This document shows positions 9,210-17,796 of a stretch of DNA of 64,000 nucleotides, in pieces (position 1 is the stretch's first letter; every line of letters starts with the position of its first letter). The translations under genes were made by a program, and so were the position numbers. The DNA lies in assembly GCF_900103215.1 (NCBI RefSeq), contig NZ_FNGV01000013.1, positions 99,109 to 163,108 of the forward strand, in the 5' to 3' direction. Source of the stretch: Kriegella aquimaris. Lineage in GTDB: Bacteria; Bacteroidota; Bacteroidia; Flavobacteriales; Flavobacteriaceae. The notes under the pieces were generated by a model. It was not told where the DNA came from. It worked only from the letters and a program-made list of their open reading frames with translations, and ran no database searches.

Positions 9210-9752
9210 TTATTTTTTATTGAACTCTATTTCTGTCCACCTTCCCCTTGAATAAGCAAACCCATCTCCCTCGGGTATTTTATCATTCGAATGACTATTG
9301 AATTTAATTTCAATATGCTGATCTTTTTCTAATTTTATATTCTTTAACAAATGTGTGTTAATTTCATAATCCACCTCAGTATCAGGGTTTTGAAACTTTC
9401 CTATTTGCTCTTCATCAACCGATATTACATATGTTGATTCTCCGTCTAACTCTTTAAGGCTCGTGAATTTTATATCATACATTCCGCCTTCTCCAGTAAA
9501 TTTGACAAATGCAGATGAAAACTTATTTTTAAATTCTACTGCATTTATTGCCAGCGCATTTCGAGCACTATCCCTATAAAATGGGACGCTATTTTCATTT
9601 GATTCATATTCAAAGTCGTGCAACGCACTATATACTATTTTAGTAGTTTTTATCGCACTTGAATTTTCAATCTTTTCCTCACTTTTTGTTTTACATGAAT
9701 TCGATATTAATCCTCCCAAAACTAATAGTATAATTATTTTATTTAGTTTCAT
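9210..9752 (-). CDS. Small lipoprotein resembling a stand-alone carbohydrate-binding module
   Basis: 180 aa. The signal peptide ends in a lipobox-like SNSC at Cys20, so the mature protein is probably lipid-anchored. The remainder forms one beta-sandwich-like domain (about 40-178). It has the signature seen in CBM-like domains attached to marine bacterial agarases and related enzymes: FTGEGGMYDIKF, ELDGESTYVISVDE, and a final GRWTEIEF. No catalytic domain is attached, which is unusual. It could bind a polysaccharide at the cell surface. It may also be the survivor of a larger enzyme, given the decayed genes around it. The CBM assignment is by pattern and is tentative. Confidence 0.6.
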   Translation of the reverse strand: MKLNKIIILLVLGGLISNSCKTKSEEKIENSSAIKTTKIVYSALHDFEYESNENSVPFYRDSARNALAINAVEFKNKFSSAFVKFTGEGGMYDIKFTSLKELDGESTYVISVDEEQIGKFQNPDTEVDYEINTHLLKNIKLEKDQHIEIKFNSHSNDKIPEGDGFAYSRGRWTEIEFNKK

Positions 9753-9916
9753 TTCTTTTATTTAATAATTTTTATAGATTTTTCTTTTGACTAATAATTG
9801 CTGGTTCAGACTTTTTATCCGGTAGTTTTCTCGATTGCCATAATTTCAATAGAAACGAGCAATTCTCAACTTTAGTTTTCAATTTGAATACTTGCGCTTT
9901 TGATCGCTACTTTTTC

Positions 9917-10495
9917 TTAAACCCAGATTTTCTTTAGCCCATCGGTCATACCTAAAAGTGGATCGGCAACAGGTATGGGTAAGGAGGCAATATTTTTATC
10001 AGCTTTTGGTCGCTCTCCTGGTTCCCCTTTATTTAAATCCCAACTGCGCCCATCAGGATAGGCGCCAACCACCCCTAAATTTTTACTTCCCAATTTCTTA
10101 TGCCCTACACCAGCAGGGATAATTACAATATCCCCAGCTTCAACATTTACTTTTTCGCCTTTTTCACCTCCGAAATGGACCAATGCACTACCTGAGTAGA
10201 TGCCTAAAACTTCATGTGAAGTGCTATGATAGTGGTGAAATGGGTAAATTCCATTTCGCCAGGAATTTGTCCAATTATTTTCGGAAAACCTTTTCTCTAA
10301 CCATGTAGCACCGCTGTTCGACCTTTCCTTAAATGCGTTTTTATAAAGAATAAGCGGATATTTGCTGTTTGGTATTTTACCGTCATCTTCAAAAAGCAAT
10401 TGCTGGGGTTCTTTGTCCATGGGCCAGATATTTATTGGTAGAAAAATGGCCAGACCAATCTGCCCGGTGGTTGTTATAAATTTTTTACGGTTCAT
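9917..10495 (-). CDS. Secreted cupin-domain protein
   Basis: 192 aa. The leader MNRKKFITTTGQIGLAIF is Tat-like in layout but has only one Arg at the key position, so export could be Sec or Tat. A single cupin domain (about 75-150) is visible. The first motif, HHYHSTSHEVLGIYSG, contains His residues and a Glu positioned as metal ligands; the second motif is around DIVIIPAGVGH with the fourth ligand His. Such small cupins act as isomerases, epimerases, dioxygenases or sensors; the function here is unknown. A relic of an aldo/keto reductase lies directly upstream. Confidence 0.75.
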   Translation of the reverse strand: MNRKKFITTTGQIGLAIFLPINIWPMDKEPQQLLFEDDGKIPNSKYPLILYKNAFKERSNSGATWLEKRFSENNWTNSWRNGIYPFHHYHSTSHEVLGIYSGSALVHFGGEKGEKVNVEAGDIVIIPAGVGHKKLGSKNLGVVGAYPDGRSWDLNKGEPGERPKADKNIASLPIPVADPLLGMTDGLKKIWV

Positions 10496-10604
10496 GTTGA
10501 CTTTTCTTTTTTGGGATTAATCAAGCTAAATCACTGCTATAATTCTTTAATAAGAGACTTAGATTATTCATCATTGTATTAAATTCTATACACAGGGAAT
10601 AATA

Positions 10605-10757
10605 TTAAAAGTCAAAATCATTTGAGTTTGGAACAACACGCTTTACTTCATTCAATGAATATAATAGCATCATGTCTTCATTGGATAGTTCAAAATCAAA
10701 AAGCTGTGCTAAATATAGAAAATTTTTGTCCTGACCAATGACTATTTGATTTGCATC
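10605..10757 (-). pseudogene. C-terminal remnant of an aldo/keto reductase gene
   Basis: A 50-codon minus-strand reading frame ends at a TAA (10605-10607). It contains AQLFDFELSNEDMMLLYSLN followed by KRVV, the conserved end of aldo/keto reductases (consensus FDFELS-x-EDM-x-x-I-x-x-LN). An in-frame stop lies just upstream and no start or catalytic Asp-Tyr-Lys-His segment is found, so this is a relic. It precedes the cupin gene in the same orientation. Confidence 0.6.
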
Positions 10758-11028
10758 TTAGATAACAGGAAGTGAACGTCAATGTTACATTGCAACTTCT
10801 AACAAAAAAGTTCTCATTAATAGAGAACAATTATCGACTTAAGTTCTTTTTGATTACTATAGAATCAAAAACATCCCAAATTTTCGAAAGGCTTGATTCC
10901 AGTCATTGTAAACTAGTCAGGCATGTATTCTTCAGATTTTATAAACTATTCTTGAAAATCTTATTTGTTGCACCTATGTTGTACCTGAAATAAAAAAGCA
11001 GACTCCTTAAAGTCAGCTTTTGCTCGTT

Positions 11029-11106
11029 GTACAGGCGGAGGGACTAGTAATCCCACACCTTGCGGCACTAAATCCTAAGTGTAAGGCCGGAATAGTAGGA
11101 CCAATT
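11029..11106 (-). pseudogene. Degenerate tRNA-Leu(UAG) gene
   Basis: Read on the minus strand, this matches the typical 3' two thirds of bacterial tRNA-Leu(UAG). It has an anticodon loop CTTAGGA, a variable arm region TGCCGCAAGGTGTGGG, and an end CCCTCCGCCTGTACA. The T-loop consensus (GGTTCGA) is destroyed, anticodon stem pairing is imperfect and the 5' acceptor strand is not recognisable. A hairpin (AAAAGC-A-GACT / AGTC-A-GCTTTT, 10996-11020) follows, as a terminator would. It is a non-functional relic or an integration scar. Confidence 0.55.
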
Positions 11107-11220
11107 TTTTTTTGAAATAAAAAATAATTCACATAAGACCATTCAAAACCAGTATTGGAGTGCGAATTGAGTGCAAATAAAAAAGAGGTCTATAAAAATT
11201 AATTCATAAACCTCTAATTT

Positions 11221-11237
11221 TCAAGTCGGGGTGGCAG
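11221..11237 (-). other. Possible tRNA 3'-end fragment (integration scar)
   Basis: The minus strand reads CTGCCACCCCGACTTGA, which resembles the acceptor end of many bacterial tRNA genes. It is cut off at the start of the 60-bp repeat that begins at 11231. Such tails are typical leftovers of tRNA-targeted integrative elements, but 17 bases is too short for certainty. Confidence 0.3.
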
Positions 11238-11290
11238 CCAGCCACGTATCGTTACAAATAATTGACTATCAGTATTTTAATCGTACTTAT
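11231..11290 (+). repeat. 60-bp direct repeat, copy A (pair with 55003-55062)
   Basis: This 60-base segment matches 55003-55062 in the same orientation with 8 mismatches and no gaps. Both copies begin with a small hairpin of identical stem but different loop (GTGGC-N5-GCCAC) and end in a 21-base identical tract starting TCAGTATTTTAATCG. Weaker similarity continues for about 50 bases further. The two copies bracket the PUL and the amino-acid operon. Its nature (attachment site, insertion-element end or REP-like sequence) is unknown. Confidence 0.75.
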
Positions 11291-11464
11291 CTAAACCTAA
11301 TCCCTATATGTACACTTGGTCTAAATAGTAGCTTAAGAACGTATTGATTTTGTGTTATTTACATCATAAAATTAAGGAATAAATGCCAAATACGTTCAAA
11401 TGTGATATGGTAAACTCAAAAATTCTACTAAATTGATGACTAGGCACAGAACACCTCTTTTTTT

Positions 11465-11930
11465 ATTTCACTCTCCAATTAAAGCCTGTAACGCTTCTTA
11501 ATGGTGACAAAAGCCCAAAACACTTCTTCTTCAGTTGGAACCCCATTCCCCTTAGTCTATAGTTAATATACTTCGCAGCTGTTTCCATCCAGACTTGCTT
11601 GTTTTACCGTATAGCTCTAGTTATATTTTTGTTTCGTAAAGAACTACTTAGATTATCTGCATTGTATTTTTTCAATTCATTGTTACTTGCTCATTGTTCT
11701 TTCAGCTTAAAATAAATCCAGATTCCTATATTTTTTTTGAAGTTCAGAGTTTTGATATTTTCTTGGAAATTCGAAAGGTACTAGTTCTTATCAACGGTCA
11801 CAACAAGCGGATGGTTCAAGCGCTCTGAATAATAGCGCACCACCCCGTCAGGCCTCTTTGGTGTTGAATATAAATACGTATCCTTTTAATGGCACATACT
11901 GACTTTTATGGTTTCTACCTTCTGATTTGA
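11465..11930 (-). pseudogene. Decayed coding region of unknown identity
   Basis: One minus-strand frame stays protein-like for about 150 codons, interrupted by four stop codons. Readable pieces include STPKRPDGVVRYYSERLN, HPLVVTVDKN, METAAKYINYRLRGMG and FGLLSPLRSVTGFNW. I do not recognise the family. Constant frame with scattered stops suggests a former gene rather than chance. The remaining gene-free part of 10496-12003 holds only the relics listed separately. Confidence 0.35.
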
Positions 11931-12003
11931 GAAACAAGTTGCAATAGTATAATGATAATTGTTTTAACACCCATTACTCTTTTAATCCGCTTTCCATATT
12001 AAT

Positions 12004-13314
12004 TTATAGCACTTTAACCTTACCTGGAATAGGGATACTATAGTTGCCGTCGGGGCCGGGGGCCGAGGGCATATCCGCATCCCAGCTGAATTCCTTTGGC
12101 AGAATACTCCTGTTGGATTTCAGGGCCTCTTCGACCGTGATTATTTTCCCGGAGTGGATGGCCATTCTACCTATAATGGTAGTCAAAGTAGATTTCGCGC
12201 CATAATCCAACTGGTTCAGAGGTTTGTTGTTAATTACCGAATTAATAAAATCAGATTGGCATTTTTGGGAAGGCCCAATCATCTCATCCTTATCTCGGTG
12301 TGCCCAAATCAATTCTCCTTTGGCATCATAAATCCTAAATTTTTCATCTGCATAGCCTTTTGAACCTTGAACATGGAACCCTACCCTGTTCCACGTATTG
12401 TTCATATTGGTGGACTGAACGTGCAGCTTAATCTTATTGGGATAATCAAATTCGGCATAATGATGGTCATAGGTATTCCCTTGATCAGGACCATTGAAGG
12501 TCTGCCTTCCCCCCAATCCCTTGGCCACAATAGGGTAATCGTTCATGAACCAGTTCATTAAATCTATGGGGTGAATCGTCTGACCTGCCAATTGACCTCC
12601 CCACAACCATGTAAAATAACGCCAGTTACGCATCTGGTACTGCATCTCGGTCTGGTCGGGCGTGCGCGGGTAAATCTTGGGTGCACCCACATTATAATAG
12701 ACATTTAAAGAAGTGATGTCTCCAATGATACCTTCTTCAAATTTTTCCTTCATTAGCTGATAACCCGTTTCATAGCGCGATTGAAGGCCAACAACCAGAC
12801 TCAGATCTCTTTGTTTTGCCAGTTCGTTAGCATCCATTACTTTATGATATCCGGGAATATCGACAAACAAGGGTTTCTCAATAAAAACATGTTTATCTGC
12901 TTTCACAGCGGCTTCTAAATGGAGAGGGCGAAACGGTGGTGGTGTGGCCAACAGCACCACATCGCAATTTGCGATTACCTTCTGGTAGGCATCAAAACCC
13001 ATAAACTTTCTAGAATCCGGTACTTCCACTTGATCTCCATATGTATTTTTCAAGTTCTCATAAGCACTATTGAGTCGATCCTCGAAAACATCTCCTAATG
13101 CCACCAACTTGACCATCCCGGAAGTCTTAAGTGCCTCGTGGGCGGCACCTTTGCCTCTATTGCCGCAACCCACAAGTCCAATCCTTAATTCCCTTTTACC
13201 GCTTATATGAAACGCGCTCATGGGAAAACTGCTCAGCAACGCCCCTCCGGCAAGTGCCGAAGCCCCCGATTTTACAAAATTTCTTCGCCCGTTATCCGTA
13301 ATCTCTTTCTCCAT
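12004..13314 (-). CDS. Gfo/Idh/MocA family oxidoreductase (exported, Tat-type leader)
   Basis: 436 aa. The leader has twin arginines (GRRNFVK, residues 9-15) followed by an Ala/Gly-rich hydrophobic stretch, so Tat export is likely. An NAD(P)-binding Rossmann fold follows, with the nucleotide motif G-L-V-G-C-G-N-R-G at 46-54. The family EKP motif (HVFIEKPLFVD) and GQTIHPIDLMNWF, with the usual active-site His, come later. Family members oxidise or epimerise sugars, or use bound NAD for retaining hydrolysis as in GH109. It is the last gene of the minus-strand PUL, 60 bases after the permease gene, so a role in processing PUL-derived sugars is the simplest inference. Confidence 0.85.
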   Translation of the reverse strand: MEKEITDNGRRNFVKSGASALAGGALLSSFPMSAFHISGKRELRIGLVGCGNRGKGAAHEALKTSGMVKLVALGDVFEDRLNSAYENLKNTYGDQVEVPDSRKFMGFDAYQKVIANCDVVLLATPPPFRPLHLEAAVKADKHVFIEKPLFVDIPGYHKVMDANELAKQRDLSLVVGLQSRYETGYQLMKEKFEEGIIGDITSLNVYYNVGAPKIYPRTPDQTEMQYQMRNWRYFTWLWGGQLAGQTIHPIDLMNWFMNDYPIVAKGLGGRQTFNGPDQGNTYDHHYAEFDYPNKIKLHVQSTNMNNTWNRVGFHVQGSKGYADEKFRIYDAKGELIWAHRDKDEMIGPSQKCQSDFINSVINNKPLNQLDYGAKSTLTTIIGRMAIHSGKIITVEEALKSNRSILPKEFSWDADMPSAPGPDGNYSIPIPGKVKVL

Positions 13315-13374
13315 AATTTCTGTATTTTAAAATTTATCGCTGCCTCCTTGTTCCCCAATCTCCATGCAGGGGCA

Positions 13375-14742
13375 TCATACGTCCGTAAAATCCATTTCGC
13401 TTTTCACCTTCAGAAAACGCACCCTTACGATCAGATACACCAGACCGACGGCAAACCAAATACCGCCCATTATCATCGCCATAGACGGCAAATTGATCCA
13501 AATCGCAAAACAGACCAGAAAACCTAATAAGGGTAGCACGGCGTCAACACCAAATTTTCTCTTCTCCCCTTTTGGGCGAAGAAAGTAGAATTGCCTAAAC
13601 GCAGCGACATTCACACCCATGAAAGCAAGAAAAGCCCCAAAATTCAATAATTCTGCAGCACTTTGATAGCCAAGAAAAATTGAACCAATAAAAGTAAGCA
13701 CCCCCATAAAAATAATATTATAGACCGGTGTATTACTTTTGACACTTAAATATGAGAACATTTTTTTGGGCAGTACACCATCTCTTCCCATCCCAAAAAG
13801 TAATCGGGCCGCACCAACCTGACCTGCTAGCCCACTTCCGAAGCATGCAATAAAAAGAATTACTGCCATGGCATTGAAAAGGACATCGCCCCCAACTCTC
13901 TGGGCAACATCAAAAAATGCAGTTTCGATATTGGGAAATGTACTATAATCAGGCCAAACCTGTTGTGCAAGATATATTTGAATTATACTGAAAACACCCG
14001 TAAACAAACACACGAGCACGGGAGCCAAAAGCATATTACGCTTCGGATTCTTAACATCTTCGGCAAGTGTGGTAACACCGTCAAAACCAATATAAGTAAG
14101 AACAGCAAAAGATGTAGCCGTTAACACCGAGCCAAAATCAAATGTTTCAGGATTGTAGAAGGGTTTGGTAGATACCAACCCTGCCACACCATCAATTCCA
14201 ATTATATACTTAATAGCTAAAACGATAAAAGCCCCGATCACCACCGTCATTACCAACAAAAGGAATTTGTTGGACTTGTCCGTTGTTCGGATACCTCTCA
14301 GGTTCAAAAGTGTAATTCCTAATACAAATAAGAAAACCCAAACAATATAGGGTATGCCAGGTATTAAACGTTGTAGGGTAATAGATGCATAAATTGTGTT
14401 GATTATTGGTACGATCAAATAGTCAAGAAACATCGCCCAGCCAGCCAAAAAGCCTAAATTTTTATTAAGTCCATTGCCAACATAGGTATAGGCGGAACCT
14501 GCAGAAGGATACAAGGAAGCCATTCGACCATAGCTTAGCGCGGTTAAACTCATTGCCACAAGAGCAATCAATAAGGTAAGTACCATGTGACCCTTTGAAT
14601 CTCTTGACGCTATTCCGAAAAGTCCAACCGCGGCAATGGGCTGTATCAAAATTATTCCATAGAATACTACGCCCCATAAACCCAGAACCCTGGTCAATTT
14701 CGGGCCTTCCTTTTTCTTGGTTTGTTTAGAAATTCCTGTCAT
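13375..14742 (-). CDS. APC-superfamily permease (amino acid/amine transporter-like)
   Basis: 455 aa with about 12 hydrophobic segments and no signal peptide. The first helix region (GLWGVVFYGIILIQPIAAVG) and the conserved ASLYPSAGSAYTYVG stretch after helix 2 identify the amino acid-polyamine-organocation superfamily. VLTYIGFDGVTTLAEDVKNP is another hallmark. By family knowledge it imports an amino acid or amine by proton or sodium symport, or by exchange, across the inner membrane. It sits 11 bases after the CBM9-like lipoprotein gene inside the PUL operon. An amino-acid-type carrier in a glycan locus suggests that the substrate releases an amino compound, but the specificity cannot be read from sequence. 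Confidence 0.85.
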   Translation of the reverse strand: MTGISKQTKKKEGPKLTRVLGLWGVVFYGIILIQPIAAVGLFGIASRDSKGHMVLTLLIALVAMSLTALSYGRMASLYPSAGSAYTYVGNGLNKNLGFLAGWAMFLDYLIVPIINTIYASITLQRLIPGIPYIVWVFLFVLGITLLNLRGIRTTDKSNKFLLLVMTVVIGAFIVLAIKYIIGIDGVAGLVSTKPFYNPETFDFGSVLTATSFAVLTYIGFDGVTTLAEDVKNPKRNMLLAPVLVCLFTGVFSIIQIYLAQQVWPDYSTFPNIETAFFDVAQRVGGDVLFNAMAVILFIACFGSGLAGQVGAARLLFGMGRDGVLPKKMFSYLSVKSNTPVYNIIFMGVLTFIGSIFLGYQSAAELLNFGAFLAFMGVNVAAFRQFYFLRPKGEKRKFGVDAVLPLLGFLVCFAIWINLPSMAMIMGGIWFAVGLVYLIVRVRFLKVKSEMDFTDV

Positions 14743-14753
14743 GCGTTTCTCTT

Positions 14754-15497
14754 TTATTTAAATTCCAGTTTTCCAAAAAATTCGGGTTGGTGAAAATCAG
14801 GGATTACTCCTCCAATTGGTGACCAAGTTATATAATGAGGATTGGAATTGTTTTCGGCAATTTTATAAAAATTTGCATACCAAACTGTGCCCGTTTTTGG
14901 CACGTCAAAAGCTGAATATTGCGATAATACTTCTAGGGGAAGTTTGTATTCCAATGTCCATGTAGTGGGTTCTTCTATTTCTGGATCGATAAATTCGGGT
15001 AGGGAATGTGCTATTTCAATCCTTTTTAGAACCTCAGGTGGCAATGATTTAGATTTCTGACCAGAAGCATTATAGCGCATAAGAGGTGTTCCCCCACAAT
15101 TTATTTCGAGGTTAAAATAATCCATTGGAGAAGCTGTTGTCGGAGAAAAGAAAAACTCGACACAGGCATCCTCCCATACCGGCCCATTGTATTCTGTGGT
15201 CGTACAGCGAACATATCGGTCTTCAACCCTGAAAATAACATATAGATTGGTAGCATCATACACCATCTTCATTTGCGTTCTCGGTTTGAATTTGGGCGTA
15301 TCTCCCTTGAAGTTGTTAATTATTAATGGTTTAACTTCTTGCCATTCAGGTTTATTCCAATTACCGTCAATTTCAAAGGAATTTTCTAGCCCAACCACTT
15401 CATATCTTTCCTTTTCCTCAATCTCATTTTTTATCAGACCATTGCAAGACACAAGTATTAAGGGGACAAAAAAAACGAGAAAATCTAATTTCAGCAT
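14754..15497 (-). CDS. CBM9-like (DOMON-type) lipoprotein
   Basis: 247 aa lipoprotein: the signal sequence ends in the lipobox LVSC with Cys18. The mature domain opens with EIDGNWNKPEWQEVKPL, the DG-x-W-x-x-x-W signature of carbohydrate-binding family 9-like proteins. It continues with YDATNLYVIFRVEDRYV, VWEDACVEFFFSP and FNLEINCGG, all typical of that fold. It probably binds saccharides at the cell envelope; no catalytic residues are known for this family. It precedes the APC permease by 11 bases and follows a long gap containing a strong hairpin (15621-15706), so a separate promoter is possible. Confidence 0.8.
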   Translation of the reverse strand: MLKLDFLVFFVPLILVSCNGLIKNEIEEKERYEVVGLENSFEIDGNWNKPEWQEVKPLIINNFKGDTPKFKPRTQMKMVYDATNLYVIFRVEDRYVRCTTTEYNGPVWEDACVEFFFSPTTASPMDYFNLEINCGGTPLMRYNASGQKSKSLPPEVLKRIEIAHSLPEFIDPEIEEPTTWTLEYKLPLEVLSQYSAFDVPKTGTVWYANFYKIAENNSNPHYITWSPIGGVIPDFHQPEFFGKLEFK

Positions 15498-15620
15498 TTA
15501 ATAATTCAATTTTCAGTTAATTCTTTTAATTAATTTTTTTACAAATATCACCCTACCGAAAACCTATAATTTTTATTCTTATCGAAACATTGCCAGAATT
15601 TAATTGAATTCTACTAATTA

Positions 15621-15706
15621 CACCCAGCTGAATCCCGCAGGTATTCCTTTGGGATTCATAACTAAGCAAAAACTAACTCAAACTAACTCAACTCTTTTGC
15701 TGGGTG
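15621..15706. other. Double inverted repeat in a gene-free stretch
   Basis: Outer arms CACCCAGC (15621-15628) and GCTGGGTG (15699-15706) enclose inner arms TGAATCCC (15629-15636) and GGGATTCA (15651-15658). All arms pair perfectly. Between the inner hairpin and the outer right arm lies a tandem 10-bp repeat, AACTAACTCA twice (15671-15690). It lies upstream of the CBM9-like gene and downstream of the GH63-like gene. It could be a processing or attenuation site, a terminator or a small repeat element. The rest of 15498-16186 holds no supported gene. Confidence 0.5.
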
Positions 15707-16186
15707 ATAAAAAACAATTTATGATGTGTACTAAATTAAGCTTAGATCAGTGCTTTGACCAGTACTTATAATTATAATGCCAATACAAATATTTCAACAC
15801 CAAAGGTTGCGCTGAAAATACTATTGAAATAGTGAACCCTTCCCGCCAATTCAACTATGTTTCCCGTTTGATTGTCTATTGTAGAAAACATCAACAAAAA
15901 ATACAACACAGTCTACTTGCGCTATCTTATTGATTTTAATGGATATAGATATTTTTTTTGATGTTTTAAAACCCGAAACCTCACAACAGACTACATGGAG
16001 TTTTGCTTTAACAACCTGGCCTCCCTCGAAATCGACAAAGGAAAAAATACTAGGCACTGCCCCTTCCCTTTAAAAAGTATCAGTATTAGTATATTACGTT
16101 ACTCTTAATTGTGAATTTGTCGTACGATTCCGAATCTATCGTTGTCCGTAATATTTCCTTTTGATTATAATGCATTTATGGGCTAA

Positions 16187-17509
16187 TTAATTATGATTTA
16201 ACCCATCATACATTCTAGCCATTTCTATCACCGGGTTATGCCCCAAATAATCTTTGCAAGGACTATTTTGATCGGTGTCGGGCTTTCTTTCCAAATTTTC
16301 CGGTTTTCCTCCCAAAGAATCATAAAATTCCCAAATTGTACCGGTACGGTCAAACTGTTTGGCAGTGTCATCCAATGCCATTTCGAGCAACTTTTTAGCA
16401 GCTAAAGGACGATTATACCTAAGACAGCCAATTGCGGCCCAATAGGTCATACTGTTCCAAGCAGGTCCACGCCACATTCTTGCTTCAAATTTGGGGTCCG
16501 TTTTGCCAACGGTCGCAATTGGATGCTCTGTCAGAAATAGTTTTTCATTCATTAGATAACGGTCGATATATTGATTAGCCTGCTCTTTACTTGCCGCTCC
16601 CACTACGATAGGCCACATACTTTCAAAAACCAGATGTCTTTGTGCAGGATTCTTTACAGCCCAAATATCATAGAACATTTCTTCCTTTTCTACATAGAGG
16701 TCTTTCATGATAAATGCACGAAGTTCATCGCGTCGCTTCTCAAAGTTTCGGGTATCCATACCCATGATCTTTCCCCATTTTACAGCATGGTTATACAGCG
16801 CATAGATATGGCTTGTAGCATCGACACAGGCCCAAGGGCCCATACCAGATTGATCGAACCGAACCCCTTCGTCAACACCACTTTCCCATTTCTTCAATAG
16901 AATATCATTGTAGTAAAAGCCTTCCCCTTCTGCTTTTCGGTTATTTTCGAACCAGGTAATCTGACGGACAAGTGGTGAAAAAAAGTGTTTTAAAATTGAA
17001 TTATCATCGGTAAATTCTATGTAATCCTGTACGGCAAACACCCAAACAGGAGGGTGCCCTTCGGTACTCTTATTCCACTCGGTGGTATTCCTCTGCGCAT
17101 TTCCCCCAGACATCCAAATAGAACCGGGTATCATTCCACTGGGTTCTTGATTTTCAATATTATTAAGCAATTGATGGAGCGCATGCTCTGGGTAAGAACG
17201 CATTTCATCCAAAGCCTGATGAATAATATCCCAGTGCCCGAAGGCAGGCGACATATTATAGCCGGGGCCAATTTCCTCCCATTCGTACTGAAAAGGCCAG
17301 CGTGCAGGATGGGTACTTTTTTGGTGAAGTTTGGCCGTATAAACCAGCATATCACGCCAAGCGGGCTTACCGTAACTTGCTGCGTCTTCATTTAGCTTCT
17401 CCCAACTTCCCTTATTGCTCAAGCTCTGCGCATTGGATTTTATACAAAAAAGAAAAGCCAGTATGCCCATCAATAAAATTCGTCTAAAAAGCTTTTTATT
17501 TTGAATCAT
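16187..17509 (-). CDS. Secreted GH63/MGH1-like alpha-glycosidase
   Basis: 440 aa with a Sec signal peptide (cleavage after SNAQ, residue 28). The mature chain is an (alpha/alpha)6-barrel-type hydrolase of the GH37/GH63/mannosylglycerate-hydrolase group. Markers are the aromatic WPFQYEWEE near residue 71-79, SGMIPG, the general-acid-type motif WESGVDEG (208-215, Asp213), RMWRGPAWNSMTYW, and a late GTIWEFYDS carrying the candidate base. These families invert alpha-linked glucose, mannose or related residues; the exact linkage is unknown. Transcribed with the PUL between the GH109-like gene and the CBM9-like gene, it probably trims a side chain or terminal residue. Confidence 0.8.
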   Translation of the reverse strand: MIQNKKLFRRILLMGILAFLFCIKSNAQSLSNKGSWEKLNEDAASYGKPAWRDMLVYTAKLHQKSTHPARWPFQYEWEEIGPGYNMSPAFGHWDIIHQALDEMRSYPEHALHQLLNNIENQEPSGMIPGSIWMSGGNAQRNTTEWNKSTEGHPPVWVFAVQDYIEFTDDNSILKHFFSPLVRQITWFENNRKAEGEGFYYNDILLKKWESGVDEGVRFDQSGMGPWACVDATSHIYALYNHAVKWGKIMGMDTRNFEKRRDELRAFIMKDLYVEKEEMFYDIWAVKNPAQRHLVFESMWPIVVGAASKEQANQYIDRYLMNEKLFLTEHPIATVGKTDPKFEARMWRGPAWNSMTYWAAIGCLRYNRPLAAKKLLEMALDDTAKQFDRTGTIWEFYDSLGGKPENLERKPDTDQNSPCKDYLGHNPVIEMARMYDGLNHN

Positions 17510-17796
17510 TCTATTTTTTCAATGTTAATTGAACTGTTGTCCTCTTTCTTGAGGTTATTTGAGGCTTGATATGATATAGGAATTATTAAATACCGCTTGA
17601 CGCGAGTTTTCAAATTTATAGCTACTCCTATTATAATCTTTATTGTAATATTCCCTATCACGGGCGTTGCCAAGGTATTATTCGTGCAAATTTCGCTTAT
17701 TTATATAGATGAATAGGGTTTTGTTTTGTGCCTCTCCCTTATAGGATCCCGAACCCCCCAAGTTCTTGCTTTCGGAAACAAATATATCCTCTAAAA

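Noticed and set aside
10772..10993. Plus-strand reading frame of 73 codons
   Set aside because: Lies among relics, has no family features, signal peptide or conserved-looking segment and no neighbour in operon distance; likely chance.
7200..12000. CRISPR array or tandem repeat array in the degraded region
   Set aside because: No regularly spaced repeats were seen here or elsewhere in the window.
15851..16057. Minus-strand reading frame of 68 codons in the gap before the GH63-like gene
   Set aside because: Low-complexity Lys/Ile-rich segments, no recognisable motif, no plausible upstream signals.
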